From contig JBGQAU010000010.1 of assembly GCA_041494445.1 (NCBI GenBank), positions 1 to 50,817 of the forward strand: a DNA stretch of 50,817 nucleotides, read 5' to 3'. This DNA comes from JAIQFR01 sp041494445. GTDB taxonomy: Bacteria; Acidobacteriota; Polarisedimenticolia; Polarisedimenticolales; JAIQFR01. The notes beneath the pieces were generated by a model. That model saw nothing but the letters and a program-made list of their open reading frames with translations, was not told the origin of the DNA and did not search any database. The translations under genes were made by a program, and so were the position numbers. Each line of letters starts with the position of its first letter. The stretch's first letter is position 1. Below are positions 1-8,712 of this stretch, piece by piece.

Positions 1-209
1 AGCGGCCTAAGTCAACGGCGAGGACAGCCGATAGAGTCAACAGAGGGCGTGCCGCGACGCTCTGCTCGCTCTGTCGGTCTTCCTCGCCTTTGGTGTTTTG
101 GCGGCGGCTGCCGTTTCCCAGTATATGCTTTTCTCTGCGTTCTCCGCGGTCTCTGCGGTGAATGCTTTGGCCTTACGCCTCGATGGCCGTGATGCGGACG
201 GTCAGGTAG

Positions 210-443
210 TGCTGCTTGTGGCCGATGTGGCGGCGCGAGGCCTTGCGCCGACCCATCACCGACGTCGTGGAGGTCTTCGAGGGCCAAGGCGCGCGCGGTG
301 CGGAGGAGTGCGCGTTCGGGCTCGCGAGGTGCGACAAGGAAGCCCCCTGCCCCTTGCATCCGTTCTGGGAGAGCATCCGGGGGACCTACGGCGCGATGCT
401 CCGCAAGACATCCATTGGAGATTTGACGGCGTTACGCCGTTAA
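210..443 (+). pseudogene. Relic of an Rrf2-family transcriptional regulator (C-terminal part)
   Basis: The reading frame ending at 443 carries what looks like the C-terminal end of an Rrf2 (NsrR/IscR-type) regulator. It has an ITDVVEVFEGQ helix, then three cysteines spaced C-x6-C-x5-C, followed by PLHPFW and a final TSIGDL. Rrf2 proteins that bind an Fe-S cluster have this order. A stop codon at 207-209 closes the frame upstream, and no winged-helix DNA-binding part is seen, so the gene is truncated or decayed. Its place just before a hemerythrin gene fits the usual pairing of NO/redox-sensing Rrf2 regulators with hemerythrin-like repair or NO-binding proteins. The family assignment rests on motif reading only. 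A start inside this segment is unlikely to give a working regulator. Confidence 0.6.
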
Positions 444-452
444 TATTTTTTT
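426..452 (+). terminator. Probable Rho-independent terminator after the Rrf2 relic
   Basis: A 7-base inverted repeat (ACGGCGT at 426-432, ACGCCGT at 434-440) is followed by TAATAT and a run of seven T (446-452). The single central base means the real hairpin is about five pairs with a five-base loop. It overlaps the stop codon of the relic and lies about 65 bases before the hemerythrin gene. Confidence 0.5.
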
Positions 453-515
453 GAGACTTCACCACATCTGCACATGCGTTGAGAAGTGACGGGGAGCGCG
501 ACGGAGGAGGAGACG

Positions 516-1136
516 ATGAGCAAGGCACTCGAAACCCTGATGGAAGAGCACCGCGTGATCGAGCAGGTGCTCGGTTCGCTCGAAACGTTCGCCGATCGGC
601 TCGACAGCGTCGCGGACCCTCGGCAGGCCCTTCGCGATTATGGCCGGTTCTTCCGGGAGTTCGCGGACCGGTGTCATCACGCCAAGGAGGAGGACCGGCT
701 GTTCGTCGAGATGGTGCGGCACGGCTTCCCTCGGGAGCACGGGCCGATCGCGGTGATGCTGTCGGACCACGTCGAGGGGCGCGCGCATGTCGGCGCGATC
801 GCGAAGGCCGGCGAAGGCACCGGGCCTCTGTCGGCCGAGGAGCGTTCCTCCGTGCGCTTCCATGTCCGCGCCTACGTTCCGCTGCTCCGCTCCCACATCA
901 TGAAGGAGGACAACGTCCTCTACCCGATGGCGAGCCAGGCGCTCCCCTCGGACGTGATGGAGAAGCTCTCGCGGGAGTTCGAGGAGCACGAGCACAGCGC
1001 GATGGGTGAGGGAGCGCACGAGGAGCTGCACCGCCTCGCGGAGCGGCTGATCGAGTCGTACCCCCAGGCGGCGACCGCGGGGGGCGGCCCGTCGTGCCTC
1101 GGCTGCGGCGCGCATGCGGGCGAGGCGGAGCGATGA
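516..1136 (+). CDS. Hemerythrin HHE-domain protein
   Basis: Predicted cytoplasmic di-iron protein of 206 residues that would bind O2 or NO, or sense redox state. The hemerythrin ligand pattern is visible: H12 in the first helix, H54/H55 with E58/E59, H85 and H91, and H127 with E131 in an H-x3-E pair. A C-terminal tail carries C194-x2-C197, which is outside the domain and could form a disulfide or bind metal. The start was set at 516 because GGAGGAGG (503-510) lies five bases before this ATG; an in-frame ATG at 486 lacks a good ribosome site. Just upstream is a relic of an Rrf2-type regulator, suggesting an NO or oxidative-stress context. The family call is firm; the exact ligand is unknown. 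Confidence 0.9.
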   Translation: MSKALETLMEEHRVIEQVLGSLETFADRLDSVADPRQALRDYGRFFREFADRCHHAKEEDRLFVEMVRHGFPREHGPIAVMLSDHVEGRAHVGAIAKAGEGTGPLSAEERSSVRFHVRAYVPLLRSHIMKEDNVLYPMASQALPSDVMEKLSREFEEHEHSAMGEGAHEELHRLAERLIESYPQAATAGGGPSCLGCGAHAGEAER

Positions 1137-1220
1137 TCGCGACGGGTCAGGGTCGCCCCCGGGAGGAACGTCGCACGAGCACCGATGCCCCGAAGCCGTT
1201 CGCGGAGGGGGTGGCCGGAC

Positions 1221-1652
1221 CTACCCTGCCGGCGGTTCCGTCCCCTTAGGCTCCTCCGGGCGGACCTGGCTCTCGGCGAGCGAGGCCGTGGGTGGCGGCG
1301 CGAGCTGCCGGACCGTCGCCGCGAGATCGCGGATGTCGAACGGCTTCGAGAGGATCCTGGCTCCGCAACCGCGGACTCTCGTGACCAAACGGTCCTCCAG
1401 CGGATAGCCCGTCACGACCAGGGTCCTGCGGGCCAGCTCGGGTCTTGCGAGCGCCAGCTCCTCGAGCCAGTCGAGCGACGACTTTCCGGGCATTCCGACG
1501 TCCAGGACGAGCCCCTCGATCGGGGCCTGCCCGGCGATCCATTCCGCCTCCTCGACGCTCACCGCGGTGAGGCAGGTATGCCCTTCCTTCTCCAGCACGT
1601 CCTGGATCATCTCCGCGACGAACGGCTCATCATCGATGGCCAGAATCACCAT
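1221..1652 (-). CDS. Single-domain response regulator (CheY-like receiver)
   Basis: A 143-residue stand-alone receiver domain. Acidic pocket D7/D8, phospho-acceptor D51 (VLDVGMPG), T81 and K103 (SKPF) are all present, so it should be phosphorylated by a histidine kinase. No output domain follows, only a short Pro/Glu-rich tail. The start at 1652 begins right before the ILAIDDE strand; a longer in-frame extension to 2009 is of non-protein-like composition and runs into the divergent gene. It converges with the hemerythrin gene and diverges from the repeat protein at 1927. No partner kinase is in the window. Confidence 0.88.
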   Translation of the reverse strand: MVILAIDDEPFVAEMIQDVLEKEGHTCLTAVSVEEAEWIAGQAPIEGLVLDVGMPGKSSLDWLEELALARPELARRTLVVTGYPLEDRLVTRVRGCGARILSKPFDIRDLAATVRQLAPPPTASLAESQVRPEEPKGTEPPAG

Positions 1653-1926
1653 TGGCTTTCCCCGGAACCCGTGCCGCCGCGCCAGGTGGATGTCGGGCCA
1701 CGGGCGCGCTCGCCGGCCCTTGTCGGTGGAAACGTTACGCGACTGGGGCCCGTCGGTGCGATGGCACCGTGAAGTTGGGTTGCCTCGACGCAACCGTGGG
1801 ATTGTGGCAGCGCAACCCGGCTTGCGCCGCCGGCGTATCCTTCCCCGCTGCTGGGAGTCCGTCGTCCTTCGGACGTGACCGCGCGTATCAATCAGCGCGT
1901 CGCCATCGGCGCGGGAGGGAACCGAC

Positions 1927-4900
1927 ATGCAGTCCCGACTCCTCACGGTCTCGATCCTTGCATCCCTCGCCGCCGTCGCGGGAGTCGCTGCCGTCGAGGT
2001 CCCGATCACCGGCCAGGTCGTCGGATCGGGCGGGAGCCCGCTCTCTGACGCTCAGGTGCTGCTGCTGCCGGTCGTCGATCCGGTCACGGCGGCGCGGCTC
2101 GACCGCGAGGGTCGCCTCCCCGAGCCCGCCGCAAAGGCAGTGACCACGTCCCAGGGCCTTTATCGCCTGACGGCGCCCAGGGCGGGGATCTACCGAGTCC
2201 GGGTCGAGGCGCCCGGCTTTGCGCCACGGCAATTCCTCCTCGTGCCGCTCCTCGAGCCGGCCGACCTCGTCGAGGCGAAGCTGGCGCGGGACACGGGCAT
2301 CATCGTGCGTGTCGCCGACCGCGCGGGCGCTCCGATCGAGGGTGCGTCCGTCCACATCGCGGAGCCGGAGACTCGGTACGTGGCGGACTCGCGCTGGATG
2401 GTCCCTCCCTCGACGGTCTTCACCGGCAAGGACGGCACGGCCCATCTCGCGCGCGCGGAAACGGACCTGACCGTCCTCACGATCTCGGCCCCGGGCTACC
2501 TCCTGGCAGAGCGTCGCGGAATCCGCGGCAACTCCTTCACGGTGAAGCTCGAGAAGGGGCAGCCGGTCGCGATCGAGGTCAAGGACGTCGGCGGTGCCCC
2601 GGTCCCCGGCGTCCTCGCGGTGACGGGCCCCACGAACCACCCTCTCGGCTCGACCGACGCGAACGGCCGCCTGGGCCTCGCCGTCCCGCCGCGAGGCGAG
2701 GTCCCGTTGACGCTGCTCGCGGCAGACGGACGGCAGATCGAGGCGCGGATCTCGCCCCCGCCCAAGGACCGCCCCGGCCCGCTCCGGCTCGTGCTCCCCG
2801 AGCGCCTCACGCTGTCTGGGCGGGTGATCGACCTCGAGACCCGTCGCCCCCTCGCCGGGGCGCTGGTCTGGAACGAGGGGCGTCCGTGGGAAGCGGTCCC
2901 CACCGACGACTCGGGCGGCTACGCGCTCGGCGCCGATCGGGGGACGGGCGACATCCTCGAGGGCGGGGCACCGGGTTACCTCCGCAGCGAGCCACGCATG
3001 CTCACCGCGCCGCCGCGCGGCCGCCCCGGCCCCACTCTCGCGCTGGAGCCCGCCGCTGCGGTGGAGGGCGTGGTCGTGGATGCCCACGGGCAGCCCGTTG
3101 CCGGCGCCGACGTGAGCGTGGTCCGCCGCATGGAGGGCGGTCGCTTTCAGTTCTTCATCGGGGGGCGGCCCGACACACCGCACGCCATGACCTCCTCCCG
3201 CGGGCGGTTCCGCCTCAGCCCGGTGGATGCTTCCCCGCGCTACGACCTGACCGTGTCCGCGAAGGGCTTCGCGCCGGCCTCCCGGGAGCTCCCACCTCTC
3301 GAGCGGCGGCGCACGCTGGACATTCAGCGTATCGAGCTGGCGCGAGGGAGGAAGGCGTTGGGCCGCGTCCTGGACGGCGAGAAACGGCCGATCCGGGATG
3401 CGAGCGTCCTGATACGACCCGCGCTGCGGCGCGGCGAGCCGGTGTTCGTGGCCAAGGCCTCCGGCGGCGCCGCGAAACCCGAGGAGCGCACCGCGGTCAG
3501 CGATGCGAGCGGCCGCTTCGAGATCGCGGCGCTTGCGGCCGGGACCTTCGATCTCGAGGTCCGCCGCAAGGGGTTCGCGCGAAAGACCCTGGAGCGAGTC
3601 GAGGTCGCGGACGCGGCCGAGCCCGCGGATCTCGGCGACATCGTCCTGGCTCCCGGCGAGCGGATCCAGGGCAGGGTCGCGGACCCGTCCGGCAAGCCGA
3701 TCGACGGGGTCGAGATCTCGATAGGGAAGGACGCGGCGGGGCCGATGGGGTTCGGCCCCGGTCCGTCGGGCCCGCCCGACGCGGTCACCGGCCCCGACGG
3801 CTGGTTCTCCATCGAAGACCTTCTCCGCGGGGAGGCGCTGGCCCTCGCGTTCGCCCGAACCGGTTATCTCGCGAAGCGCCAGACCGGCATCGCGGTCCCG
3901 GGACGAGATCCGCTCGAGGTCGTGCTCCACCCGTCCTCCAAGGTCTCCGGCGCGGTCGTGGACCTGGATTCGAAGCCGGTGCCGTTCGCTCAGGTAACGC
4001 TCACCCAGCAGCGAGGAGGCGGGGTCGGCGGCCAGCGGATGATGATGGTGATGAGGCGCCAGAGCGCCGCCGACGGCGCCGGCCGATTCCTGTTCGAGGA
4101 CGTCGAGCCCGGCAAGATCGATCTGGCGGCGAACGCGACCGGCTGGCAGAAAGCCAAGCTCGACGACCTCGAGGTGACCGAGGGGCAGGACCTCACCGGC
4201 GTCGAGATCCCCCTGAAGCCGGGAGCGAGCGTCGAGGGGCGCGTGCTCGCCCCCGACGGGCAACCCGCGGTGGGGGCCGAGGTCTCGAAGGTGGCGGAGC
4301 AGGCGGAGATGGTTCGTTTCCGCGGGACCGCCACCGACGGCGACGGGAACTATCGGATCGAGGGGCTCGCGCCAGGAAAGGTCTCCGTCGAAGCGACCCA
4401 CGAAAGCTGGGCGCGTGTCGTCAGGGACATCGAGGCTCGCCCCGGGACGAACACGCTCGACCTGCAGTTCCAAGGGGGCCAGGACGTCTCCGGCCGGGTC
4501 TTGGACGTCGCCGGCGCTCCGATCGCCGCGGCCTGGGTGCGGCTCGCCGCACCGGGGCATTTCTTCGGCGGTCCCGACGCCACCTCGGGCTCCGACGGCT
4601 CCTTCAAGTTCGAGAGCGTGGGCGCAGGGGACTACGAGCTGTCGGCGGGGAAGCGAGGATTCGCCTCTCCCGCCGAGGGGACCGCGGTGCACGTCGCCGA
4701 CGCGCCCGTCGCGGGCCTCGAGGTGAGGCTCGCCGCCGGCGCCGTGCTGACGGGGGCGATCTCCGGGCTCGACCCCGACAAGCTCGCGCAGGTCGAGGTG
4801 CATGCGGCGAAGGCCGGAGAGCCCTGGCCTCGCTCCGATTCGTCGGTGGACCGCCAGGGGCACTATCGGATCGACGACCTCGCCGCGGGGTCGTGGCGGG

Positions 4901-6042
4901 TCTCCGCGTCCCATCCGCCGAGCGGGCAGCAGGCGCGGGGCGACGTGACGATTCCGCCCGGCGCCACCGAGGCGAGCCTCGACCTCCGGATCGGTGGCGG
5001 GCTCACGCTCTCGGGACGCGTCGTGCAGGGAGAGGCGTCCGTCGCCGGCGCAGACGTGTTCGCCCAGGGGGCCGACGTGGACTCCTCGGGCCGCGGCCGC
5101 ACGGACTCCAATGGCCGATTCAGCGTGGGGGGCCTGGAGCCCGGCACGTACCGCCTCGAATTGAACCAGTGGGAGAGCGGCCTCTTCCACGAGGAGACCG
5201 TCGAGGTGAGCGCCCCGCGCGAGATCGTCGTCCGGGTCCCGACCGCGCGTGTCTCGGGACGGGTCGTGGACTCCACGGACCGCCGCCCGGTCTCCGGCGC
5301 TCGCGTCGCAGTCGATCCGCAGGACGGGGACACCCAGGGCAGTTCGTCCTTCCGCCTCGACCGCTCCGCGACCACCGACCTCGACGGTCGGTTCGCCATC
5401 GCCAACGTCTCGGACGGCGCGTGGAGGCTCACCGCAACCGCGCAGGGGTACGCGGCGCAGACGACCACGGCGACCGTGAAGAGCGGCCATGACGTCGAGA
5501 ACGTCGGCCTCGCGCTCGAACCGACGGAAGGCCTCTCGCTCGAGGTCTTGTTGCCTTCGGGGCGCTCGCCGGACGAGGTGGTGGTCGCCGTTCTCGATCC
5601 CGGGGGACGCGCGGTCGTCAGCGGCAGCTTCGCGACCGGCGAGAACGGCCGCGTGCGGCTCTCGACCGTTCCGACGGGATCGTGGGACCTCCTCGTCGGC
5701 GCGAGCGGGAGCGGAACCGCCTCGCTCCGCGTGTCGGCGCCGGGCGGACCGGTCCTCGTGGCGCTGCCGCCAGCGTGCACGCTCGACGTGAGCGTGCCCG
5801 GGCTCGAAGGGTCCCAGGCCGTGGCGACCGCGACGGTCACCGGGGCCGACGGCCGACCGTTCCGGGAGCTGGCCAGGTACGACGATCCCCGGGGCCAGTG
5901 GCGCCTCACGGCGGGCCGGGTCCGGATCGAGGACCTTCCGCCGGGCACGTGGACGGTGTCCGTCTCCGCCTCCGACGGGAGGACCTGGAATGGGTCGGCG
6001 CAGACGACGCCGGGGACGCCGACGCCTCTGACGCTGGAATAG
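1927..6042 (+). CDS. Giant secreted carboxypeptidase-regulatory-like repeat protein
   Basis: A 1371-residue protein with a signal peptide (about residues 1-22, ending near VAAVEV) followed by at least a dozen consecutive beta-sandwich repeats of roughly 85-100 residues. Each repeat shows the CarboxypepD_reg pattern: GxVxDxxGxPVxGAxV, then TDxxGRFxIxxLxPGxYxLxVxAxGY. No enzyme domain is seen. Such proteins are exported and usually act as cell-surface or periplasmic adhesive or scaffolding modules, often in Acidobacteriota and Bacteroidota. GGGAGGGA at 1913-1920 lies before the ATG. It ends nine bases before the oppositely oriented YbjQ-like gene. The long open frame on the other strand is a by-product of GC bias. 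Specific binding partner unknown. Confidence 0.88.
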   Translation: MQSRLLTVSILASLAAVAGVAAVEVPITGQVVGSGGSPLSDAQVLLLPVVDPVTAARLDREGRLPEPAAKAVTTSQGLYRLTAPRAGIYRVRVEAPGFAPRQFLLVPLLEPADLVEAKLARDTGIIVRVADRAGAPIEGASVHIAEPETRYVADSRWMVPPSTVFTGKDGTAHLARAETDLTVLTISAPGYLLAERRGIRGNSFTVKLEKGQPVAIEVKDVGGAPVPGVLAVTGPTNHPLGSTDANGRLGLAVPPRGEVPLTLLAADGRQIEARISPPPKDRPGPLRLVLPERLTLSGRVIDLETRRPLAGALVWNEGRPWEAVPTDDSGGYALGADRGTGDILEGGAPGYLRSEPRMLTAPPRGRPGPTLALEPAAAVEGVVVDAHGQPVAGADVSVVRRMEGGRFQFFIGGRPDTPHAMTSSRGRFRLSPVDASPRYDLTVSAKGFAPASRELPPLERRRTLDIQRIELARGRKALGRVLDGEKRPIRDASVLIRPALRRGEPVFVAKASGGAAKPEERTAVSDASGRFEIAALAAGTFDLEVRRKGFARKTLERVEVADAAEPADLGDIVLAPGERIQGRVADPSGKPIDGVEISIGKDAAGPMGFGPGPSGPPDAVTGPDGWFSIEDLLRGEALALAFARTGYLAKRQTGIAVPGRDPLEVVLHPSSKVSGAVVDLDSKPVPFAQVTLTQQRGGGVGGQRMMMVMRRQSAADGAGRFLFEDVEPGKIDLAANATGWQKAKLDDLEVTEGQDLTGVEIPLKPGASVEGRVLAPDGQPAVGAEVSKVAEQAEMVRFRGTATDGDGNYRIEGLAPGKVSVEATHESWARVVRDIEARPGTNTLDLQFQGGQDVSGRVLDVAGAPIAAAWVRLAAPGHFFGGPDATSGSDGSFKFESVGAGDYELSAGKRGFASPAEGTAVHVADAPVAGLEVRLAAGAVLTGAISGLDPDKLAQVEVHAAKAGEPWPRSDSSVDRQGHYRIDDLAAGSWRVSASHPPSGQQARGDVTIPPGATEASLDLRIGGGLTLSGRVVQGEASVAGADVFAQGADVDSSGRGRTDSNGRFSVGGLEPGTYRLELNQWESGLFHEETVEVSAPREIVVRVPTARVSGRVVDSTDRRPVSGARVAVDPQDGDTQGSSSFRLDRSATTDLDGRFAIANVSDGAWRLTATAQGYAAQTTTATVKSGHDVENVGLALEPTEGLSLEVLLPSGRSPDEVVVAVLDPGGRAVVSGSFATGENGRVRLSTVPTGSWDLLVGASGSGTASLRVSAPGGPVLVALPPACTLDVSVPGLEGSQAVATATVTGADGRPFRELARYDDPRGQWRLTAGRVRIEDLPPGTWTVSVSASDGRTWNGSAQTTPGTPTPLTLE

Positions 6043-6051
6043 AAGCAGAGG

Positions 6052-6381
6052 TCAGACCTTTTCCAGGACCACCGCGGTGCCGTAGCAGAGCACCTCGGTC
6101 ACGCTCTGCATCACCTCGTTCGCGTCGTACCGGACGCCGATCACCGCGTTCGCGCCGAGCTGCTCCGCGTGCGCCACCATCAGCTCGAACGCGTCGGCGC
6201 GCGTCTTCTCGCACAGCTCGGTGAACAGCGTGATGTTCCCGCCGGCGAGCGTCTGGAGCGCCGCGCCCACGGTGCCGAACACCGAGCGCGAGCGGACCGT
6301 GACGCCGCGCACGACCCCGAGGTTCGTCTTGATCCGGTACCCGTCGAGCGTGAACGCTGTCGTGGTCATCGAGTGCTGCAT
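6052..6381 (-). CDS. YbjQ/UPF0145-family protein
   Basis: A 109-residue cytoplasmic protein matching the YbjQ (heavy-metal-binding domain, UPF0145) family over its whole length. It shows GVVRGVTVRS, a central helix with ELMVAHAEQLGANAVIGVRYD, then EVLCYGTAVVLE. Members form small pentameric rings; their role is not well established despite the metal-binding name. The start at 6381 has AAGGGGG upstream; an in-frame ATG four codons later is an alternative. It lies 50 bases downstream of a small membrane-protein gene on the same strand and may share its transcript. Confidence 0.85.
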   Translation of the reverse strand: MQHSMTTTAFTLDGYRIKTNLGVVRGVTVRSRSVFGTVGAALQTLAGGNITLFTELCEKTRADAFELMVAHAEQLGANAVIGVRYDANEVMQSVTEVLCYGTAVVLEKV

Positions 6382-6431
6382 GAAGGTCCCCCTTTCCCCT
6401 GAACCGGATCCGTTCTCATCTTCTTGGCCGC

Positions 6432-6980
6432 TCATCCGCGCCCACGCTCCCTCACGGGGCCCGGGAAGGCCGCCCGCGTCTTCTTGCGCCGCAGGAAGAA
6501 GATCAGGAGCGCCAGACCGGCGACCTGAGCGACGCCCACGAGCGCTCCGACCAGACCGAAGATCCACCCGGAGGCTCCCGAGTCGCCGGCGGCATCGGAG
6601 AAGGCCGACCGCAATCCCCACACCGACGCGATCGTGCCGGCGAGGGCGAGCCAGCAGATCCCCTCCAGCGCCAGGCGCGCCCACGCCCGGAGTCGCAGGA
6701 GGCCTATCCCGATGGCGAGATGCGCCGCGCCCAGGACGGCCTGGCCGAGGGCGTACGTGGTCCAGTGGGTGCGAATCCAGCGCATGCCCGCGAGATCGTC
6801 GGGAAGCGCCGACACCGCCGGTCCGAAGGCCTCGGGGACAAGAAGCCAGAGGGCGAGGGACAACGCCGCGGCTCCCAGGAGGAAGGCCCCGAATGCGAGG
6901 CAGCTCCATCCGACCGCCTTGACTCCCCTGTGTGCTCCGCCTGCGTCCATCGCGCGATCCGGCCCTCCCTCACCCCGCAT
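6432..6980 (-). CDS. Small four-helix membrane protein, unknown function
   Basis: A 182-residue hydrophobic protein with about four membrane segments (roughly residues 20-43, 75-97, 100-126 and 140-165) and a positively charged tail (RRKKTRAAF). The loop after the first segment is acidic. No family was recognised. A second ATG ten codons in (6950) is a possible start. It is followed by the YbjQ-like gene. Confidence 0.6.
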   Translation of the reverse strand: MRGEGGPDRAMDAGGAHRGVKAVGWSCLAFGAFLLGAAALSLALWLLVPEAFGPAVSALPDDLAGMRWIRTHWTTYALGQAVLGAAHLAIGIGLLRLRAWARLALEGICWLALAGTIASVWGLRSAFSDAAGDSGASGWIFGLVGALVGVAQVAGLALLIFFLRRKKTRAAFPGPVRERGRG

Positions 6981-7121
6981 GGCTCCGGTTCGGAGGCGAG
7001 ATCCCGTCTTCCCGGAACATCGGTGATTGTACGCCGCGAGGCGAGGGCGCCACGGACATAGATGCGGGCGGCCCCGGAAACGTCACGGTCGGGGGACGGG
7101 GAGCGAACCCGTCCCGATCCG

Positions 7122-8078
7122 CTACTTCAGAGACCGCAGATCGATCGATCCTGCGCTGGTGTGGATCCGGAGCACCTCGCCCCCCTTGCCGATCGTCCCG
7201 TGGACGCTCGATCTGCCGATGGTGCCCGTGACCTGCAGCGGGAAGTCGGTCACGATCCGGCCCGCCGAGGTGGATGCGTCCACGGTGAGGCTCGCGGTGG
7301 AGTCCACCGTCACATCGACCGACCCCGCCGCGGTTTCCAGCTCGCCGCCCTTCGAGTTCCCGCGCGCGAACGACACCTCGATGGAGCCGCCGGACGTCCT
7401 GGCCATCACGCGCCCGCCGACGTTCGTCGCCTTGACGGAGCCGCCGGAGGTGCGCAACACCGCGTCGCCCGTGACGTCCCCGACCTCGACGTGGCCGCCG
7501 CTGGTGTGGGCCTCGAGCGGCCCGGCGATCGAGGAGGCGGTGATGCTCCCGCCGGAAGTCTCCACGGTCGCGTTCCCCTTGATCTCCCGGAGCGTGATGC
7601 TCCCGCCCGAGGTGTGGGCCTTGAGGCTCCCGGTCAGATCGTCCACCGAGATCGATCCGCCCGACGTGTGCACGTCGGCCGCCCCGGCGAGCCCGGAGGT
7701 CTCGATCGACCCGCCCGACGTGCGAACGGTGACGTTCGTGATCTTGGGCACCCGGATCTCGAAATGGACCGAGATGCCGCGGAGCCAGCCGGTGTCGATC
7801 TTCTTGCCGGTGATCCGCACCTCTCCGGGCGCCTCGTGGAACTCGAACTTGTAGCGCTTCTCCAAATCGTCCGACGTCGAGGTGACGACGACGTGAACGC
7901 CGGGTTCCGCGCTGCCTTTGACCGCGACGCTGCCCGCCTCCGTGTCCACGACGAGCTTCCCGCCGGGGGCGAGGGTCAAGTTCTTCTCGATCCGGCTCCC
8001 CGCGGCGGCGGGAAGGGCCAGCACGAGGACGAGGAAGGACAGTCCGAGCAACCGCATCGCGCGACAGTGTCGTGCCAT
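7122..8078 (-). CDS. DUF4097-type secreted beta-repeat protein
   Basis: A 318-residue exported protein with signal peptide (LSFLVLVLALPAAAG, after a short basic N-end). From about residue 115 to 260 it carries eight near-regular repeats of about 19 residues, each centred on a TSGGS(I/V) turn, ending with a GTIGKGG-type segment. This matches the DUF4097/putative auto-transporter-adhesin-head-like beta-helix family. Such proteins are periplasmic or surface-bound with unclear role and often sit near small envelope regulators. AGGAGG five bases before the ATG at 8078 supports this start over the ATG at 8057. It is followed 43 bases on by nothing on its strand until the 6980 gene. Function is not known. 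Confidence 0.85.
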   Translation of the reverse strand: MARHCRAMRLLGLSFLVLVLALPAAAGSRIEKNLTLAPGGKLVVDTEAGSVAVKGSAEPGVHVVVTSTSDDLEKRYKFEFHEAPGEVRITGKKIDTGWLRGISVHFEIRVPKITNVTVRTSGGSIETSGLAGAADVHTSGGSISVDDLTGSLKAHTSGGSITLREIKGNATVETSGGSITASSIAGPLEAHTSGGHVEVGDVTGDAVLRTSGGSVKATNVGGRVMARTSGGSIEVSFARGNSKGGELETAAGSVDVTVDSTASLTVDASTSAGRIVTDFPLQVTGTIGRSSVHGTIGKGGEVLRIHTSAGSIDLRSLK

Positions 8079-8142
8079 GATCGCCTCCTTGATCGTTTCT
8101 CTCAGGATGGTACGCGCGAGGGGGCCCGGCGGTTCCAGGCTC

Positions 8143-8577
8143 CTAGCCTTTGACGAGGCTCCAGCTCTCGATTTTCAAGACGCCGAGGCGGGGGGAGAGC
8201 GTATAGCGGACGTGGAGCGTCTTGCGCTTCTCCACCCCCGTCCGGTTGTCCGCGCGGAGCGGCACCCGGACCCAGCGACCCTCGACGGAGATCACCGCGG
8301 CGGCGATCGCGTGCTCCTCGGCGGGGAAGTTCTGGGGGGTCTCCTCGACGTCCACCACCTCGAAGTTTCCTTCCTTGGTGACGATGCCCAGGTCCGGCTT
8401 GAACATCATCACGAAGAGCCCGACGACCACGACGCCGAGCACCGCGATGAACACCGTCCCCGCCACCCACATCCCGATTTTCCGCCAGAGCGGTTCCTTC
8501 TTGTGCGACGGGCCCTTCGGATACTTGACGAGGGAGGTCAGCATCCCGTGGGTCCTGCCGTGTTTCTTCTGCTTCAT
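8143..8577 (-). CDS. Hypothetical single-pass membrane protein
   Basis: A 144-residue protein: a basic cytoplasmic N-end (KQKKHGRTHG, KYPKGPSHKKEP), one membrane helix at about residues 36-62, then an extracytoplasmic beta-rich domain with NFEVVDVEETPQNFP and a final WSLVKG. I do not recognise the family. The extracytoplasmic part could be an Ig-like or DUF-type domain. The start at 8577 is chosen because translation beyond it is not protein-like. It lies 64 bases upstream of the DUF4097-type gene on the same strand and may be co-transcribed with it. Confidence 0.6.
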   Translation of the reverse strand: MKQKKHGRTHGMLTSLVKYPKGPSHKKEPLWRKIGMWVAGTVFIAVLGVVVVGLFVMMFKPDLGIVTKEGNFEVVDVEETPQNFPAEEHAIAAAVISVEGRWVRVPLRADNRTGVEKRKTLHVRYTLSPRLGVLKIESWSLVKG

Positions 8578-8712
8578 CGGGACACCGTGATGCGACGAGG
8601 ATGAATGGCCTCGGGCCGACGGGAAATATAGCGCAAGCGGACGTGCGGCGGGGCCCCCGCAAAGAAGCCCCGCCACGGACGGCCGCCCGGCACGGGCCTC
8701 AGCTCCCCGGCT

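Noticed and set aside
1..209. Small frames on both strands at the window's left edge, with a stretch reading FSAFSAVSAVNA
   Set aside because: Composition is repetitive and no family fits; it may be non-coding or part of the decayed Rrf2 region.
1761..1783. TGGCAC followed by TTGC, suggesting a sigma-54 promoter
   Set aside because: The GG and GC elements are about seven bases too far apart for a -24/-12 promoter.
1888..5490. A 1200-codon open frame on the minus strand
   Set aside because: It lies entirely opposite the repeat protein and has the Arg/Asp/Gly/His-rich composition expected from the complement of GC-rich coding DNA, with no recognisable domain or ribosome site.
6050..6063. GGTCAGACCTTTT here and GGGGTCAGATCTTGACA near 35262 as a dispersed repeat
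   Set aside because: Only two imperfect copies were seen, both in short convergent spaces, so a repeat family cannot be supported from this window.
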